DNA of 64,000 nucleotides from Alicyclobacillus suci (GCF_017329615.1 NZ_JAFMTW010000015.1:1-64000); one strand, 5' to 3'; counted from the stretch's first letter, positions 24,197 to 33,873 are shown. Notes: generated from the sequence alone by a model not told the origin. Made by a program: numbers and translations.

Positions 24197-24904
24197 ATGA
24201 GTGTACATATTGGTGCTGTAGAAGGGTCTGTCGCAGATAGGGTTCTGTTGCCGGGCGACCCATTGCGGGCAAAGTATATTGCGGAGACCTATCTCGACAA
24301 TGCCGTTTGCTATAATGAGGTTCGCGGGATGTACGGGTTTACGGGCAAGTACAAAGGAGTTCCTGTCTCCGTGCAGGGGACTGGCATGGGTGTGCCCAGC
24401 ATCTCCATTTACGTCACTGAATTGATGCAGTCATATGGCGTCAAAACGTTGATTCGAGTCGGTACGTGTGGCGCGATTCAAAAGGACATCAACGTGCGCG
24501 ACGTGATTCTGGCGATGAGCGCTTCCACCGATTCCAACGTCAACCGCCTGCGCTTTGGCCAGATGGACTATGCGCCGACCGCGAGTTTTGACCTGTTGTA
24601 TAAGGCATACCAAGTGGCAAAAGAGAGAAACGTAGAGGCGAAGGTCGGCAACGTTTTCACGACGGATTTGTTCTACAACGACGGCGTAGCGGACCTGGAG
24701 AAGTGGGCAAACTTCGGCGTGCTGGCTTTGGAAATGGAAAGCGCGGCCCTATTTACATTGGCCGCACAATTTGATGCCAAGGCGCTTTCCATTTTGACCG
24801 TCAGTGACCATATTTTGACTGGTGAGGCGACTACGTCCGAAGAGCGCCAGACTACGTTCCACGAGATGATGGAAATCGCGCTCGAGACAGCTATCAGCCA
24901 GTAA
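24197..24904 (+). CDS. deoD: Purine nucleoside phosphorylase, DeoD type
   Basis: A 235-residue phosphorylase of the trimeric/hexameric NP-I class that cleaves purine (deoxy)nucleosides with phosphate. Signatures are [29 protein letters not shown], the phosphate-site [22 protein letters not shown] and the Asp of TVSDHI that protonates the purine. ATG 24197 follows AAAGGAGGG. It ends four bases before the converging udk stop. With udk it forms a nucleoside-salvage neighbourhood. Confidence 0.96.
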   Translation: MSVHIGAVEGSVADRVLLPGDPLRAKYIAETYLDNAVCYNEVRGMYGFTGKYKGVPVSVQGTGMGVPSISIYVTELMQSYGVKTLIRVGTCGAIQKDINVRDVILAMSASTDSNVNRLRFGQMDYAPTASFDLLYKAYQVAKERNVEAKVGNVFTTDLFYNDGVADLEKWANFGVLALEMESAALFTLAAQFDAKALSILTVSDHILTGEATTSEERQTTFHEMMEIALETAISQ

Positions 24905-24908
24905 TCAT

Positions 24909-25526
24909 TCAGTTGTTTTCACTGAGGAACTGACTGACGCGGGTCGTCAACAAGGCAATCGCAATTTGATTTTGACCGCCTTCCGGAATAATGAGGTCGG
25001 CGAACCGTTTTGACGGCTCGATAAACGCGTCGTGCATCGGTTTGACAGTACTTAGGTACTGGTCGTAAACTGATTCGATGCTGCGACCACGTTCTTCAAT
25101 ATCGCGCCGAATGCGCCGCAAGACTCGAACATCTGGGTCGGTATCGACAAACACCTTGATGTCGAGCAGGGCCCTTAGTTCGGGATCGACGAGGACGTGA
25201 ATGCCTTCTAGAATGATGACCGGTCGGGCGGGCACATGAATGGTTTGTGCGCTCCGATTGTGCGTCTTGAAATCATAGATGGGCATCTCGATGGACCCGC
25301 CTTGTCGCAATGTGGTCACATGCTCGCGCAACAGGTCGTTGTCAAACGAGTCGGGATGGTCGTAGTTGAGTTGTTGGCGACGTTCAAACGGCAGGTCGGA
25401 ATGATCTTGATAATAGGCATCCTGGGAAATGAGCGCGACAGATTGGGCACCAAGTTGTTCAAGGATAGCCCTTGCCACTGACGTTTTCCCGGAGCCTGTC
25501 CCGCCGGCGATTCCTATGATTAACAT
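24909..25526 (-). CDS. udk: Uridine kinase
   Basis: The 205-residue uridine/cytidine kinase shows the P-loop GIAGGTGSGKTS, ISQDAYYQDHSDLP, NYDHPDSFD, PIYDFKTHNR and the lid region RRIRRDIEERGRSIESV. ATG 25526 gives the family N-terminus (MLIIGIAGGTGSGKT). The AAAGGAG site lies eleven bases upstream of it, slightly far, but alternative starts overlap that site. It salvages pyrimidine nucleosides. Confidence 0.95.
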   Translation of the reverse strand: MLIIGIAGGTGSGKTSVARAILEQLGAQSVALISQDAYYQDHSDLPFERRQQLNYDHPDSFDNDLLREHVTTLRQGGSIEMPIYDFKTHNRSAQTIHVPARPVIILEGIHVLVDPELRALLDIKVFVDTDPDVRVLRRIRRDIEERGRSIESVYDQYLSTVKPMHDAFIEPSKRFADLIIPEGGQNQIAIALLTTRVSQFLSENN

Positions 25527-25670
25527 TCGAACGGACACTCCTTTGCGCAACGTCAGGCAGTATACATGAAAAGGATCGACCGATACAAGCGCAATCAGAT
25601 ATCATTCATCGCGCATCATGAAGATATGTCGCGCGTTGTTTGGTCGGCCACAGAAAGGATGGAGAGAAAT

Positions 25671-26567
25671 ATGCAGATTGGTATTATTGGACTTGGAAAA
25701 ATGGGGTATAACTTGGCCCTGAACATGATGGATCACAAGCACGAAGTCGTTGCATTTGATCTCGACAAGAAAGCTGTAGAACGCTTGGCAGGAGAGGGCG
25801 CGACTGGCGCATCGTCGATTGCAGACCTCGTCGAGAAGCTACAGGCTCCACGCATCGTCTGGTTGATGGTTCCACATGGCAAACCAGTGGACAACTTGAT
25901 TGACCAACTGACGCCGCTCTTGTCCAAGGGCGATATCATCATTGAGGGTGGTAACTCTCACTATAAAGAAAGTATCCGCCACGCTGAAGATCTGTCCAAG
26001 CATGGCATTTATTTCTTTGATGTCGGTACGTCTGGGGGCACGGAAGGCGCGCGCCACGGTGCTTGCTACATGATTGGCGGCGATGCTGAAGTGTTCAAGA
26101 CCATCGAACCGCTGTTCCGCGACACCGCTGTGCCAAACGGTTACGTCTACACGGGCCGCGCTGGCAGTGGGCACTATTGCAAAATGGTGCACAACGGCAT
26201 TGAGTACGGCATGATGGCCGCTATCGGCGAAGGCTTTGAAGTTCTGGAGAAGAGCCCATTTGACTACGACTTTGCGGAAGTCGCACGCTGCTGGTCGAAC
26301 GGCTCCGTCATCCGCGGTTGGTTGATGGAATTGACCGAGAGTGCATTCCGTGAAGATCCGCGCCTGGAGCAGATTAAGGGCGTTGTTCATTCTTCTGGCG
26401 AAGGCAAATGGACCGTTGAAGAGGCGCTTAACTTCCAAGTGGCTGCACCGATTATCACGATGTCACTGTTGATGCGTTACCGTTCTGAAGAGACCGACAC
26501 GTTCACAGGCAAAGTGCAGGCTGCACTGCGCAATCAGTTCGGCGGGCACGCTGTCGAAAAGGCGTAA
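25671..26567 (+). CDS. gnd: 6-phosphogluconate dehydrogenase, short NAD-type
   Basis: The product has 298 residues, the length of the short form (about 300 residues, often NAD-dependent) rather than the 470-residue classical enzyme. Motifs are GIIGLGKMGYNLALNM for the dinucleotide fold, IIIEGGNSHYKESIRH, GTSGGTEGARHGACYMIGGD, the catalytic lysine in GHYCKMVHNGIEYGMM, and IRGWLMEL. ATG 25671 is preceded by AAAGGATGGAGAG. It converts 6-phosphogluconate to ribulose-5-phosphate and CO2. Gluconokinase and a LacI regulator lie just downstream, so it should act on imported gluconate. Confidence 0.93.
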   Translation: MQIGIIGLGKMGYNLALNMMDHKHEVVAFDLDKKAVERLAGEGATGASSIADLVEKLQAPRIVWLMVPHGKPVDNLIDQLTPLLSKGDIIIEGGNSHYKESIRHAEDLSKHGIYFFDVGTSGGTEGARHGACYMIGGDAEVFKTIEPLFRDTAVPNGYVYTGRAGSGHYCKMVHNGIEYGMMAAIGEGFEVLEKSPFDYDFAEVARCWSNGSVIRGWLMELTESAFREDPRLEQIKGVVHSSGEGKWTVEEALNFQVAAPIITMSLLMRYRSEETDTFTGKVQAALRNQFGGHAVEKA

Positions 26568-26677
26568 CGGTCAGGTAGGGTAGGCGGTCTGGCACAAGCG
26601 TGGCAATACCGGTCTAGTGAACAACGCTGTACAGAGTAAGGGAGGACGACGGACGATGGTCGAGGGGAGCGACACGA

Positions 26678-27706
26678 GTGGATAAACGCGTCACGATTCA
26701 AGATGTGGCCCGTCATGCCGGCGTGTCAATCACCACGGTTTCACGGTACCTCAACGAGCGCTACGACTCGATGAGTGAGGCCACGCGCAACCGCATTGCA
26801 GAAGTGATACGCAATCTCGGCTACCGTCCGAACGCCCTTGCACAGGGCCTGAAAGGCAACCGCACCAAAATCGTGGCTGCTGTGGTCGTCAATATGAGCT
26901 ATCCGTTCTGTGTCGGCTTTATGCGCTCGCTCAACCAAGTTTTGTCGCCTGCTGGGTATCATTTGTTTGTCAGTGAAACAGGAGGCGATTCCGAGCGCGA
27001 ACGGGCCGTTGTCCAGTCGCTGCACGCCAAGCGCGTCGACGCGATGGTACTGCAAAGCGATGGTAAAAATGCAAATCTCCTCGCTGAAATCGCAAAGCAA
27101 ATTCCAGTTATCCTCGTGGATCGGGCCTATTCGATTCCGCAAGTCACGAATGTCATTACAAATAATCTGGAAGCATCAAAGCACTTGACGGAGCATTTGT
27201 TTGACCAGGGCTACTCTCGCGTGCTTTATGTGACGGAGGCCGAGGATGGGGTACATACCCGCAGAGAACGCCTTCAGGGCTATCTCAGCGCGTGTCAGGC
27301 CCACTCTGTGACGCCCCTTGTGGTCACCGTCGACCGCGAGCGGGAAGACACTTTTCAAGCCGTTTTGGATGAACTGGCCGCCGCGAAAGCGCACGCGCCA
27401 ATTGCTATCTACACTGGCAATGGGTTGTTGATGCTGCGGCTTTACCCCAGACTGATGGAGTTGGGATTACACGTCCCTAGCGAATTGGGGATTGCTACGT
27501 TTGATAGACCGGATTGGGCCGAATTGGTGAGACCGTCATTGACGTGTGTGGAGCAGCCGGTTGATGCCATGGGAGCGATTACCGGGGAAATGCTGCTCGA
27601 CAGGTTGGAAAAACCTGACGAGACAGCAAATGTGGTCATACCCGGGGAAAAGAAAATTGCATCGGATGTGATTGTCGGCGGTTCAACGCAGTTGCGGCGT
27701 ACCTGA
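26678..27706 (+). CDS. LacI-family transcriptional regulator of the gluconate module
   Basis: A 342-residue LacI-type regulator. The N-terminal helix-turn-helix and hinge read TIQDVARHAGVSITTVSRYL and RPNALAQGLKG; a periplasmic-binding-protein-like effector domain follows. The GTG at 26678 follows GAGGGGAG at eight bases. It lies after gnd on the same strand and overlaps the converging gluconokinase gene by 24 bases. Gluconate or a phosphorylated derivative is the likely effector, from context only. The AAAACGTTTT palindromes ahead of the transporter gene (30726-30750) are the best operator candidates. Confidence 0.88.
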   Translation: MDKRVTIQDVARHAGVSITTVSRYLNERYDSMSEATRNRIAEVIRNLGYRPNALAQGLKGNRTKIVAAVVVNMSYPFCVGFMRSLNQVLSPAGYHLFVSETGGDSERERAVVQSLHAKRVDAMVLQSDGKNANLLAEIAKQIPVILVDRAYSIPQVTNVITNNLEASKHLTEHLFDQGYSRVLYVTEAEDGVHTRRERLQGYLSACQAHSVTPLVVTVDREREDTFQAVLDELAAAKAHAPIAIYTGNGLLMLRLYPRLMELGLHVPSELGIATFDRPDWAELVRPSLTCVEQPVDAMGAITGEMLLDRLEKPDETANVVIPGEKKIASDVIVGGSTQLRRT

Positions 27707-29218
27707 TTGGGCGTTCGTTTCCGGCAAGACTGCCGCACAGAGCTGGCGAAACCGCTCAAACTTCTGAACAAGGCGTTTGTGCGCGTCGACGGACGGGGTT
27801 GTCACGTCCAAAGCCTCGTGATGTATCTCCATCGGCCTGTTGCCAATGGCTTCGTTTGCGACCATGGCTGCACCCAGTGTGGCGCCGTCAATCTCCGCTT
27901 GGGTTTCGATTTCCACGTTGAACAGATCTGCCGTCCATTGACGAACCCACGCTTGTTGAAACAACTTGCCTGAGACAATCAGGCGCTTTGGCGTGCCCAG
28001 CGATGTCATTAACTGTTGCGCAATCCAGTAGGCGTTAAACAAAATCCCCTCAATCCCCGCGCGTATCAAATGCACCTGATTGTGATATCTTTTCAGGCCG
28101 ATGAACGACAGGGAAGCCGATTCATCCCAAATGGGTGCACGTTCTCCAGATACATACGGAATGCAAAATAAGTTGTCTGCTGTGAGGTTTCCAGCCTCCT
28201 CGACGAGGCGCGGGAATCGCTTTGCGAATTGTTCGCCTGCTTCCGTCAACACGTTGCGGTATAACCAGTCAAGCACCACGCCGCCACTGTTGCTCGGTGC
28301 GCCGACCACATATTGACCCGCTGCGAGTGGGTAGGAAAACGCACGAATCGACTCGTGAGATGAATGATGACGATAACCTGTGCGAATGGCTAGGCTCGTC
28401 CCCATGGTGAGCACCATTTTCCCGCCATCCATAGCGCCAGCGGCGACCGTAGCCAAGACGCCGTCTGATCCGCCGATACAAACGGGGATTTGCGAGATGG
28501 ACTTTGTCACGTCGCCAATCCACGGTGAGATATCGAGCGTGCGGATATGGTTGGTCGGCACGAGCGTCGATAGTTGTTTCGGTGTAATGCCTGCGTATGT
28601 CAGGGCTGGGCCATACCAGTCAAACGCCGTGGCGTCGAAGAGGCCCGTGGCGGAGGCGATGGCGTGGTCGACCTCCCATACACTGAACCAGCGGTGCCAG
28701 ACATATTCCTTAATGGATACGAAACGCGCTGTTCGCTTGAACAACTGCGGGTAAGCTTGACGAAACCACGCGATTTTGGCAATCGGTGCCATGGCGTGAA
28801 TGGGGGTACCCGTATGGCGATAGATATCCTTGCCGGCGGGGCTGTTCCACAGCGAAGAGGCTTCTTGGGATGGTCGGGCGTCCAACCAAAGCATGGCAGG
28901 AAACAGCGGCGTATCCTCGTCATCCATCGGAATGAGGCTGTGCATCGCTGCACTGAACCCGACTGCGTCAATGGTAAAACCTGCGCCAATTACGTCGCGG
29001 CAGACGGCCGTAAAGACACCGGTGACGGATGCGTATACCTCTTCTGGGTCTTGTACTGCGGTGCCGTCGTCATCGCTGTTTGTGCGAACGCGGGCGCTGT
29101 AGCTCGTGATTTCTGAACCGTCCTGCTGATAGGCGATGGCTTTTGCGGTGGTCGTCCCAATATCTAAACCGACGATGCAATGTTTTCCGTATTCATTCTG
29201 ACTCAAGGCTCTCCACAT
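27683..29218 (-). CDS. gntK: Gluconokinase-like FGGY-family carbohydrate kinase
   Basis: A 511-residue FGGY kinase. The N-terminal ATP motif is IVGLDIGTTTAKAIAYQ; LIPMDDEDTPLFPAMLWLDA is typical of gluconokinase relatives such as GntK of Bacillus. The C-terminal domain has GGVVLDWLYRN, PYVSGERAPIWDE and the adenosine loop LIVSGKLFQQAW. No start codon has an ideal ribosome binding site: 29218 (ATG) is kept, and TTG 29206 is an alternative with GGAGAG very close. It lies downstream of the transporter gene on the same strand. Related kinases act on xylulose or glycerol; gluconate is favoured by the adjacent gnd. Confidence 0.82.
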   Translation of the reverse strand: MWRALSQNEYGKHCIVGLDIGTTTAKAIAYQQDGSEITSYSARVRTNSDDDGTAVQDPEEVYASVTGVFTAVCRDVIGAGFTIDAVGFSAAMHSLIPMDDEDTPLFPAMLWLDARPSQEASSLWNSPAGKDIYRHTGTPIHAMAPIAKIAWFRQAYPQLFKRTARFVSIKEYVWHRWFSVWEVDHAIASATGLFDATAFDWYGPALTYAGITPKQLSTLVPTNHIRTLDISPWIGDVTKSISQIPVCIGGSDGVLATVAAGAMDGGKMVLTMGTSLAIRTGYRHHSSHESIRAFSYPLAAGQYVVGAPSNSGGVVLDWLYRNVLTEAGEQFAKRFPRLVEEAGNLTADNLFCIPYVSGERAPIWDESASLSFIGLKRYHNQVHLIRAGIEGILFNAYWIAQQLMTSLGTPKRLIVSGKLFQQAWVRQWTADLFNVEIETQAEIDGATLGAAMVANEAIGNRPMEIHHEALDVTTPSVDAHKRLVQKFERFRQLCAAVLPETNAQSGTPQLR

Positions 29219-29232
29219 CCCAAAGCGAGGTT

Positions 29233-29253
29233 GGCCGTCGGAATCCGACGGCC
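29233..29253 (-). terminator. Strong hairpin between transporter and kinase genes
   Basis: GGCCGTCGG (29233-29241) pairs with CCGACGGCC (29245-29253) around AAT. No T run follows, so it may act as an mRNA processing or stability element or partial terminator between the two co-directional genes. Confidence 0.5.
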
Positions 29254-29324
29254 ACCAAAGGTTGTTTGTCTGACAGGACGATGGTCGCCACTGTCTTGTC
29301 TACGAACATGCTGTATTGCTTCGC

Positions 29325-30602
29325 TTATTTCGCAGTTTCTGCGTCCTCAAAAGGTGAACGGATTGGCTCGATTTTACCGAGCATGAGTACGTAGCACAAG
29401 ATACCGAGGATGAGGACAATGCCGGCAATAATGAACGCAGATTCGAAAGACCCTGTGAACTGCACAACATAGCCGGTGACGATAGGTGCCACGATACTCA
29501 TCAAGTTGTTGAAGAAGTTGATGACACTTCCGACGGTACCGACGGTGCCGCGTGGTGAAATCAAGGATGGGATACTCCAGCCGATTGGGGCAGAGAAGGC
29601 GAGCCCACCCAGTGCGATGGCGATAAAGATGACGGCGACGTTCGCGTTGTTGGTGAATGCCGCTGGAATCACGGCCAAGCCAAGAATCATACCAATGACG
29701 AGAATCGTTTTGCGGACTCGCGTGGAGTCGTGACCGCGTTTGATGAGATGGTCCACCAACCAGCCGCCGATGATCAGGTCTGTAAGCGTTGCAACCAGCC
29801 ATGGGCCCGCGGTGTACCAACCGGATTTCAAAATCGTCATGTGCATTTGTTTTTCTAGGTAACCCGGCAACCAGGTGAGGAATAGGTAAAAAGTGTAACC
29901 GTATGCAGTGAACCCGAGCGTCAGTCCCCAAATTTTGCGTTGGGACAGGACAAATGCGAGGTTCTTGCCGTATCCGCCAGGTGCCGTTCCGATTTTTTGG
30001 GCACCGCCTTCGCGGAGTAAGTCGGCTTCTTTTTGTGAGAGTTTAGCATCTTTTGGATCACGATAGAAAATCCAGTACAGCACGAGGTAGACGAGGCTTA
30101 GCACGCCCGTCAGCCAAAAACCGCCTTTCCAGCCCCACTCAAATACTGCCCAAGCGATTAATGGCGTCCCGATGACGTTTGAGAACTTTGCAGCGGCATC
30201 GAAAATCGAAGTCGCTAAGCCCCGTTCACGAACTGGGAACCAGTAGCCTGTCGCCTTCGATGCAGCTGGAAATGCAGGCGCTTCCGCGGCACCCAGAATG
30301 ATACGCGATAGGAGAATCAATCCCATTCCGCTGACCACAGCGGTCATCAATGTCGCCAAAGACCACAGGAGTGTGCCGATTCGGACCAGCCACTTTGGAC
30401 CGATTTTATCGAGCAGCGCGCCGACAGGAATTTGGAAGAGCGCGTACGACCAACCGAATGATGACAAAATGATACCCATTTGCCCACTGCTTAAGTGATA
30501 CAAATCCGAGATGGGCTGTTGTGCAACTGACAGATTGGTTCTGTCGAAGTAGTTGATGAGGATACCAAAACCAATGAGAAGTCCTATCCACCAACGTTTC
30601 AT
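29325..30602 (-). CDS. MFS transporter, anion:cation symporter type (sugar acid uptake)
   Basis: A 425-residue protein with twelve predicted membrane helices of the ACS family, which includes glucarate, galactonate and hexuronate permeases. Signature segments are INYFDRTNLSVA in helix 1 and LLDKIGPKWLVRIGTLLWS after helix 2. ATG 30602 follows GAGGGAGGGG; the frame upstream is unsupported. It is the first gene ahead of gluconokinase on the same strand, so gluconate or a related sugar acid is the likely substrate. Tandem palindromes of LacI-operator type lie about 125 bases upstream of the start. Confidence 0.85.
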   Translation of the reverse strand: MKRWWIGLLIGFGILINYFDRTNLSVAQQPISDLYHLSSGQMGIILSSFGWSYALFQIPVGALLDKIGPKWLVRIGTLLWSLATLMTAVVSGMGLILLSRIILGAAEAPAFPAASKATGYWFPVRERGLATSIFDAAAKFSNVIGTPLIAWAVFEWGWKGGFWLTGVLSLVYLVLYWIFYRDPKDAKLSQKEADLLREGGAQKIGTAPGGYGKNLAFVLSQRKIWGLTLGFTAYGYTFYLFLTWLPGYLEKQMHMTILKSGWYTAGPWLVATLTDLIIGGWLVDHLIKRGHDSTRVRKTILVIGMILGLAVIPAAFTNNANVAVIFIAIALGGLAFSAPIGWSIPSLISPRGTVGTVGSVINFFNNLMSIVAPIVTGYVVQFTGSFESAFIIAGIVLILGILCYVLMLGKIEPIRSPFEDAETAK

Positions 30603-30725
30603 AAAATCCCCTCCCTCAAGGTGGAGCATGTCCTGAATGCGCATGCGCTCAAGACATCACCTAAACGAATTCGGTTACATCTCGACACCTTAGTCGAGAG
30701 TCGTGTGAAAAGGTTCACATGTAGG

Positions 30726-30750
30726 TAAAACGTTTTTGGAAAACGTTTTA
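30726..30750. promoter_or_regulatory. Tandem LacI-type operator palindromes
   Basis: AAAACGTTTT occurs at 30727-30736 and 30740-30749. The second extends to GGAAAACGTTTTAC, close to the CcpA/KdgR-type pattern with a central CG. They probably bind the LacI-family regulator encoded at 26678-27706, or CcpA, and control the transporter-kinase transcript. Confidence 0.6.
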
Positions 30751-30811
30751 CGAAAACGATATACTGAACAATATCAAACCTCTTGTAAAATGTGAAGCAC
30801 AAAATGAAATA

Positions 30812-30839
30812 CAAAAAAAGGCATCGTCGTTACGATGCC
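30812..30839 (-). terminator. Terminator of pepP
   Basis: On the minus strand GGCATCGT (30839-30832) pairs with ACGATGCC (30827-30820) and is followed by T7. It is a classic intrinsic terminator for the mgsA-pepP transcript. Confidence 0.88.
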
Positions 30840-30894
30840 CAACTTTCGTTGATGTTAGCCGGATTGAATCTGCTATGTGGGGTCGTTTTGGTGT

Positions 30895-32151
30895 TTATTT
30901 GGGGGCTCGACTTGCCATAAAGGCCTCAATTTCGTCGACTGTCTTGAGGATGTCTGCAGATAGATTTTCGGTGCCAGACTCGGTCACTAAGATATCGTCT
31001 TCAATACGAATGCCAATGCCTTCCTCTGCCACGTATAACCCAGGTTCAATCGTGATGACGGAACCGACCTCAATCGGGAATCCACGCCCGTGTACATCGT
31101 GCGTATCGAGTCCTAATGGGTGGCTTACGCTGTGGTAATAGTATTTACTGATTTCTTCATCGGACTGGATGAGGCCAATGCGTTTACATTCCCGCGTCAA
31201 CGTGGCTTTTGTCACCTCGTTTAACTCGGGGTAGGTCATGCCCGGCTTCACCGCAGCGATGGTTTCTTCCATGGCCGTCAGCACAACTTCGTACAATTCG
31301 CGTTGCCGCGGCGTAAATCGGCCGTTGACCGGAAATGTGCGACTGATATCCGCTGAGTAATGCAGATATGCTGCGCCAAGGTCAATCAAGACGAGGTCGC
31401 CATCGGCGACGCGTTGGTCATTTTCCTCGTAATGAAGGATTGTCGCGCGCTCACCGCCCGCGATGATGGATGGAAACGCATGCTCGGAGATGCCATTACT
31501 GCGCAATGTAAAGTCGAAAAACGCTTGTAATTCGTACTCGTTGATATCCCCATGTGCATGCGCCATCATGTTTTCAATGCCGAGTTTTGTGACCCGAATC
31601 GCTTCTCGAATGGCATTGACTTCGGCTTGGTCTTTGACCGCACGCAGGCGGCAGATGCCGGCATGGATGTTGCGGATGTCAAGGCCAGGGTAGCGCGCTG
31701 AGATTTCGCGCGCAAATTGATGCGCCACGGTTTCTGTCTGGTTCCAGTCGTTTTGTTGGAGATCTAGATAGACAGTATCGTAGTCGGCGTCCGACAGTAG
31801 GGCGCCGAACGTGGACTCGACCTGCGAAATGTCGCGAATATCCGCAATGCCAGACCTCGTCTGCGCTTCCTCGTCGCGCATGCGCTTTCCTGTCCACTTC
31901 TCTTGTGTCTCATCCACGTGTTCGGTGAATAATGTCGCTGATAGAGTGCCGTCCTTCTTTTGGAGGATGAGCGCTGCGTGCTCGCGATCAATTCCAGTGA
32001 GGTAGTAGAAATTTCGGTTAGCGTGAAACGGGTACACAGCGTCGCGCGATTTATGCGGTGCGCGTCCGGAGAACAGGACGGCAAGAGACCGGTCGGCCAT
32101 TTGCTCGGCAATGCGATTGCGCCGGCCTTCCAATAGGTGTGCATCAAACAT
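30895..32151 (-). CDS. pepP: Xaa-Pro aminopeptidase (aminopeptidase P)
   Basis: A 418-residue M24B metallopeptidase that removes N-terminal residues preceding proline. An N-terminal aminopeptidase-P domain (FHANRNFYYLTGIDREHA) is followed by the pita-bread fold with two metal ions. Its ligands and catalytic residues are seen in LVLIDLGAAYLHYSADISRT (two Asp), SVSHPLGLDTHDVHG (His), VITIEPGLYV (Glu) and GIRIEDDILVT (Glu). It follows mgsA by about 30 bases on the same strand and ends at a strong terminator. Confidence 0.94.
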   Translation of the reverse strand: MFDAHLLEGRRNRIAEQMADRSLAVLFSGRAPHKSRDAVYPFHANRNFYYLTGIDREHAALILQKKDGTLSATLFTEHVDETQEKWTGKRMRDEEAQTRSGIADIRDISQVESTFGALLSDADYDTVYLDLQQNDWNQTETVAHQFAREISARYPGLDIRNIHAGICRLRAVKDQAEVNAIREAIRVTKLGIENMMAHAHGDINEYELQAFFDFTLRSNGISEHAFPSIIAGGERATILHYEENDQRVADGDLVLIDLGAAYLHYSADISRTFPVNGRFTPRQRELYEVVLTAMEETIAAVKPGMTYPELNEVTKATLTRECKRIGLIQSDEEISKYYYHSVSHPLGLDTHDVHGRGFPIEVGSVITIEPGLYVAEEGIGIRIEDDILVTESGTENLSADILKTVDEIEAFMASRAPK

Positions 32152-32184
32152 CTGCAGACATCCTTTCCAACTCGCTTTGGGGGA

Positions 32185-32583
32185 TTAGTCCCGAACTTTC
32201 GGTTTGAAATCGATGAGGCCAGCATCCATGGCCCGGATCAGGGCTTCAGCTGTCGCCATATTGGTCGCCACAGGGACGTTATGTACGTCACACAGTCGAA
32301 GCAGTGCGCTAATATCAGGATCATGAGGCTGTGCAGTCAGTGGATCACGCAGGAACACGACGAAGTCCATCTCATTGTTGGCAATCATGGCGCCAATTTG
32401 TTGATCTCCACCATACGGACCAGACTGAAACCGATGAACATGGAGGCCCGTGGCTTCTGCAATCCGCAGGCCGGTGGTTCCAGTGGCATACAGGTTCGCG
32501 TTCTTCAGGATGTTCTGATACGCAATGGCCAAGTAAACAATGTCGTTCTTTTTTTGGTCATGAGCGATCATCGCTACGTTCAT
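32185..32583 (-). CDS. mgsA: Methylglyoxal synthase
   Basis: A 132-residue cytoplasmic enzyme converting dihydroxyacetone phosphate to methylglyoxal and phosphate. Signatures are [41 protein letters not shown], and [20 protein letters not shown], which holds the catalytic Asp and His. ATG 32583 gives the family N-terminus and has GGGGGA upstream at a slightly long distance. It probably shares a transcript with pepP. Methylglyoxal synthase relieves phosphate trapping when sugar acids are metabolised fast. Confidence 0.93.
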   Translation of the reverse strand: MNVAMIAHDQKKNDIVYLAIAYQNILKNANLYATGTTGLRIAEATGLHVHRFQSGPYGGDQQIGAMIANNEMDFVVFLRDPLTAQPHDPDISALLRLCDVHNVPVATNMATAEALIRAMDAGLIDFKPKVRD

Positions 32584-32830
32584 ACAACAGGGTCCCCCTT
32601 GTGGACAATGCATTGCTGACTCCAGTGTAACGCAAAGCATTTAAAAAGTGGTGAACAACTCATCAACTCATGAATCGTTCACACATCCGCACACGCATTT
32701 GCGCGTCGGATCATCGCCAGTAAGCGAGTTTCCCGAGACTGCAAAGGGCGGTCTTCGATTTCCAAGCCTAGGCTTCCCCGTGGTACACTGGTTGAGCAAA
32801 TCGATTTATTGCTGATTGGAGGTTGAGTAG

Positions 32831-33862
32831 ATGTCTTTGCATCATTCGGGCAACGCCATTCGGGATGCACTCTCTCGACCGCTGAAGGACCTTCGGATCT
32901 CGCTGACGGATCGATGTAACTTCCGATGTAAGTACTGTATGCCAAAAGAGGTCTTCGGAAAAGACTACTCGTACCTTTCTGAAGAAGAAATTTTGACGAT
33001 AGATGAAATTGTTCGGGTGACGCGCATTTTGTCTGAAATCGGTGTGCATAAGGTGCGCTTAACCGGTGGGGAACCCTTACTTCGTCGCGAGCTTCCGGAA
33101 ATTATCCACGCCTTGGCCTCACTTCCGGGGATTGACGACATTGCGGTGACCAGCAATGGGAGCATGTTGACGCCCAAACGCGCCCAGGCGCTCAAGGATG
33201 CGGGGCTGCGCAGGATAACCATCAGCCTCGACGCGTTGGACGATACGGTGTTTCGCAAGATGAACGATGTGGGTTTTCCTGTAAAGCGCGTGCTCAATGC
33301 GATTGAGTCGGCATTGGCGGCGGGTCTGACGCCGGTCAAGGTCAATATGGTTGTTCGCCGGGGCTTTAACGATACCGAGATTCTACCCATGGCAGAGCAC
33401 TTTCGGGGCACCGATGTGGTGTTGCGATTTATCGAATACATGGACGTCGGCAACAGCAATGGGTGGAAGCTGGACGACGTGGTTCCGGCGTCGGAAATTT
33501 TTCGCACCATCGCTGAAAAGTATCCGCTCGTTCCGGTCGCACCAGAGTTGCAAGGAGAGGTGGCAGAGCGGTTTGCGTATGCGGATGGCGCAGGGCAAAT
33601 TGGCATTATCCACGCCGTCACGAAGCCGTTTTGTACGGGTTGCTCGCGGTTGCGCCTGACGGCTTCCGGTGAATTGTTCACGTGCCTCTTCGCCACACGA
33701 GGCAAGCCTATTCGCGCGATGTTGCGGGATGGGGCGACGGATGAGGAACTGCGGGCGGTGATGACGGGTGTTTGGAAGGCGCGTACCGATAGATATTCGG
33801 AGGAGCGCAACGAACAGACTGTCCATCGGCCGCGGATTGAAATGTCACGCATTGGCGGGTGA
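32831..33862 (+). CDS. moaA: GTP 3',8-cyclase (molybdenum cofactor biosynthesis)
   Basis: A 343-residue radical-SAM enzyme catalysing the first step of molybdopterin synthesis. The N-terminal cluster is C29-x3-C33-x2-C36 in TDRCNFRCKYC, the SAM-binding GGEP motif is VRLTGGEPLLRRE, and the C-terminal cluster ligands lie in PFCTGCSRLRL and LFTCLFA. The protein ends in Gly-Gly, which is needed for activity in this family. The ATG at 32831 is preceded by GGAGGTTGAGTAG. No other molybdenum cofactor genes are in the window. A terminator follows. Confidence 0.96.
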   Translation: MSLHHSGNAIRDALSRPLKDLRISLTDRCNFRCKYCMPKEVFGKDYSYLSEEEILTIDEIVRVTRILSEIGVHKVRLTGGEPLLRRELPEIIHALASLPGIDDIAVTSNGSMLTPKRAQALKDAGLRRITISLDALDDTVFRKMNDVGFPVKRVLNAIESALAAGLTPVKVNMVVRRGFNDTEILPMAEHFRGTDVVLRFIEYMDVGNSNGWKLDDVVPASEIFRTIAEKYPLVPVAPELQGEVAERFAYADGAGQIGIIHAVTKPFCTGCSRLRLTASGELFTCLFATRGKPIRAMLRDGATDEELRAVMTGVWKARTDRYSEERNEQTVHRPRIEMSRIGG

Positions 33863-33873
33863 GTTGTCAAAAC

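Larger units (their letters stand above)
30603..30894. other. Control region between pepP end and transporter start
   Basis: About 290 bases holding the pepP terminator (30820-30839) and the tandem AAAACGTTTT palindromes (30726-30750). A TTGATA on the minus strand (30777-30772) could be a -35 box, but no -10 at proper distance is convincing. Confidence 0.5.
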
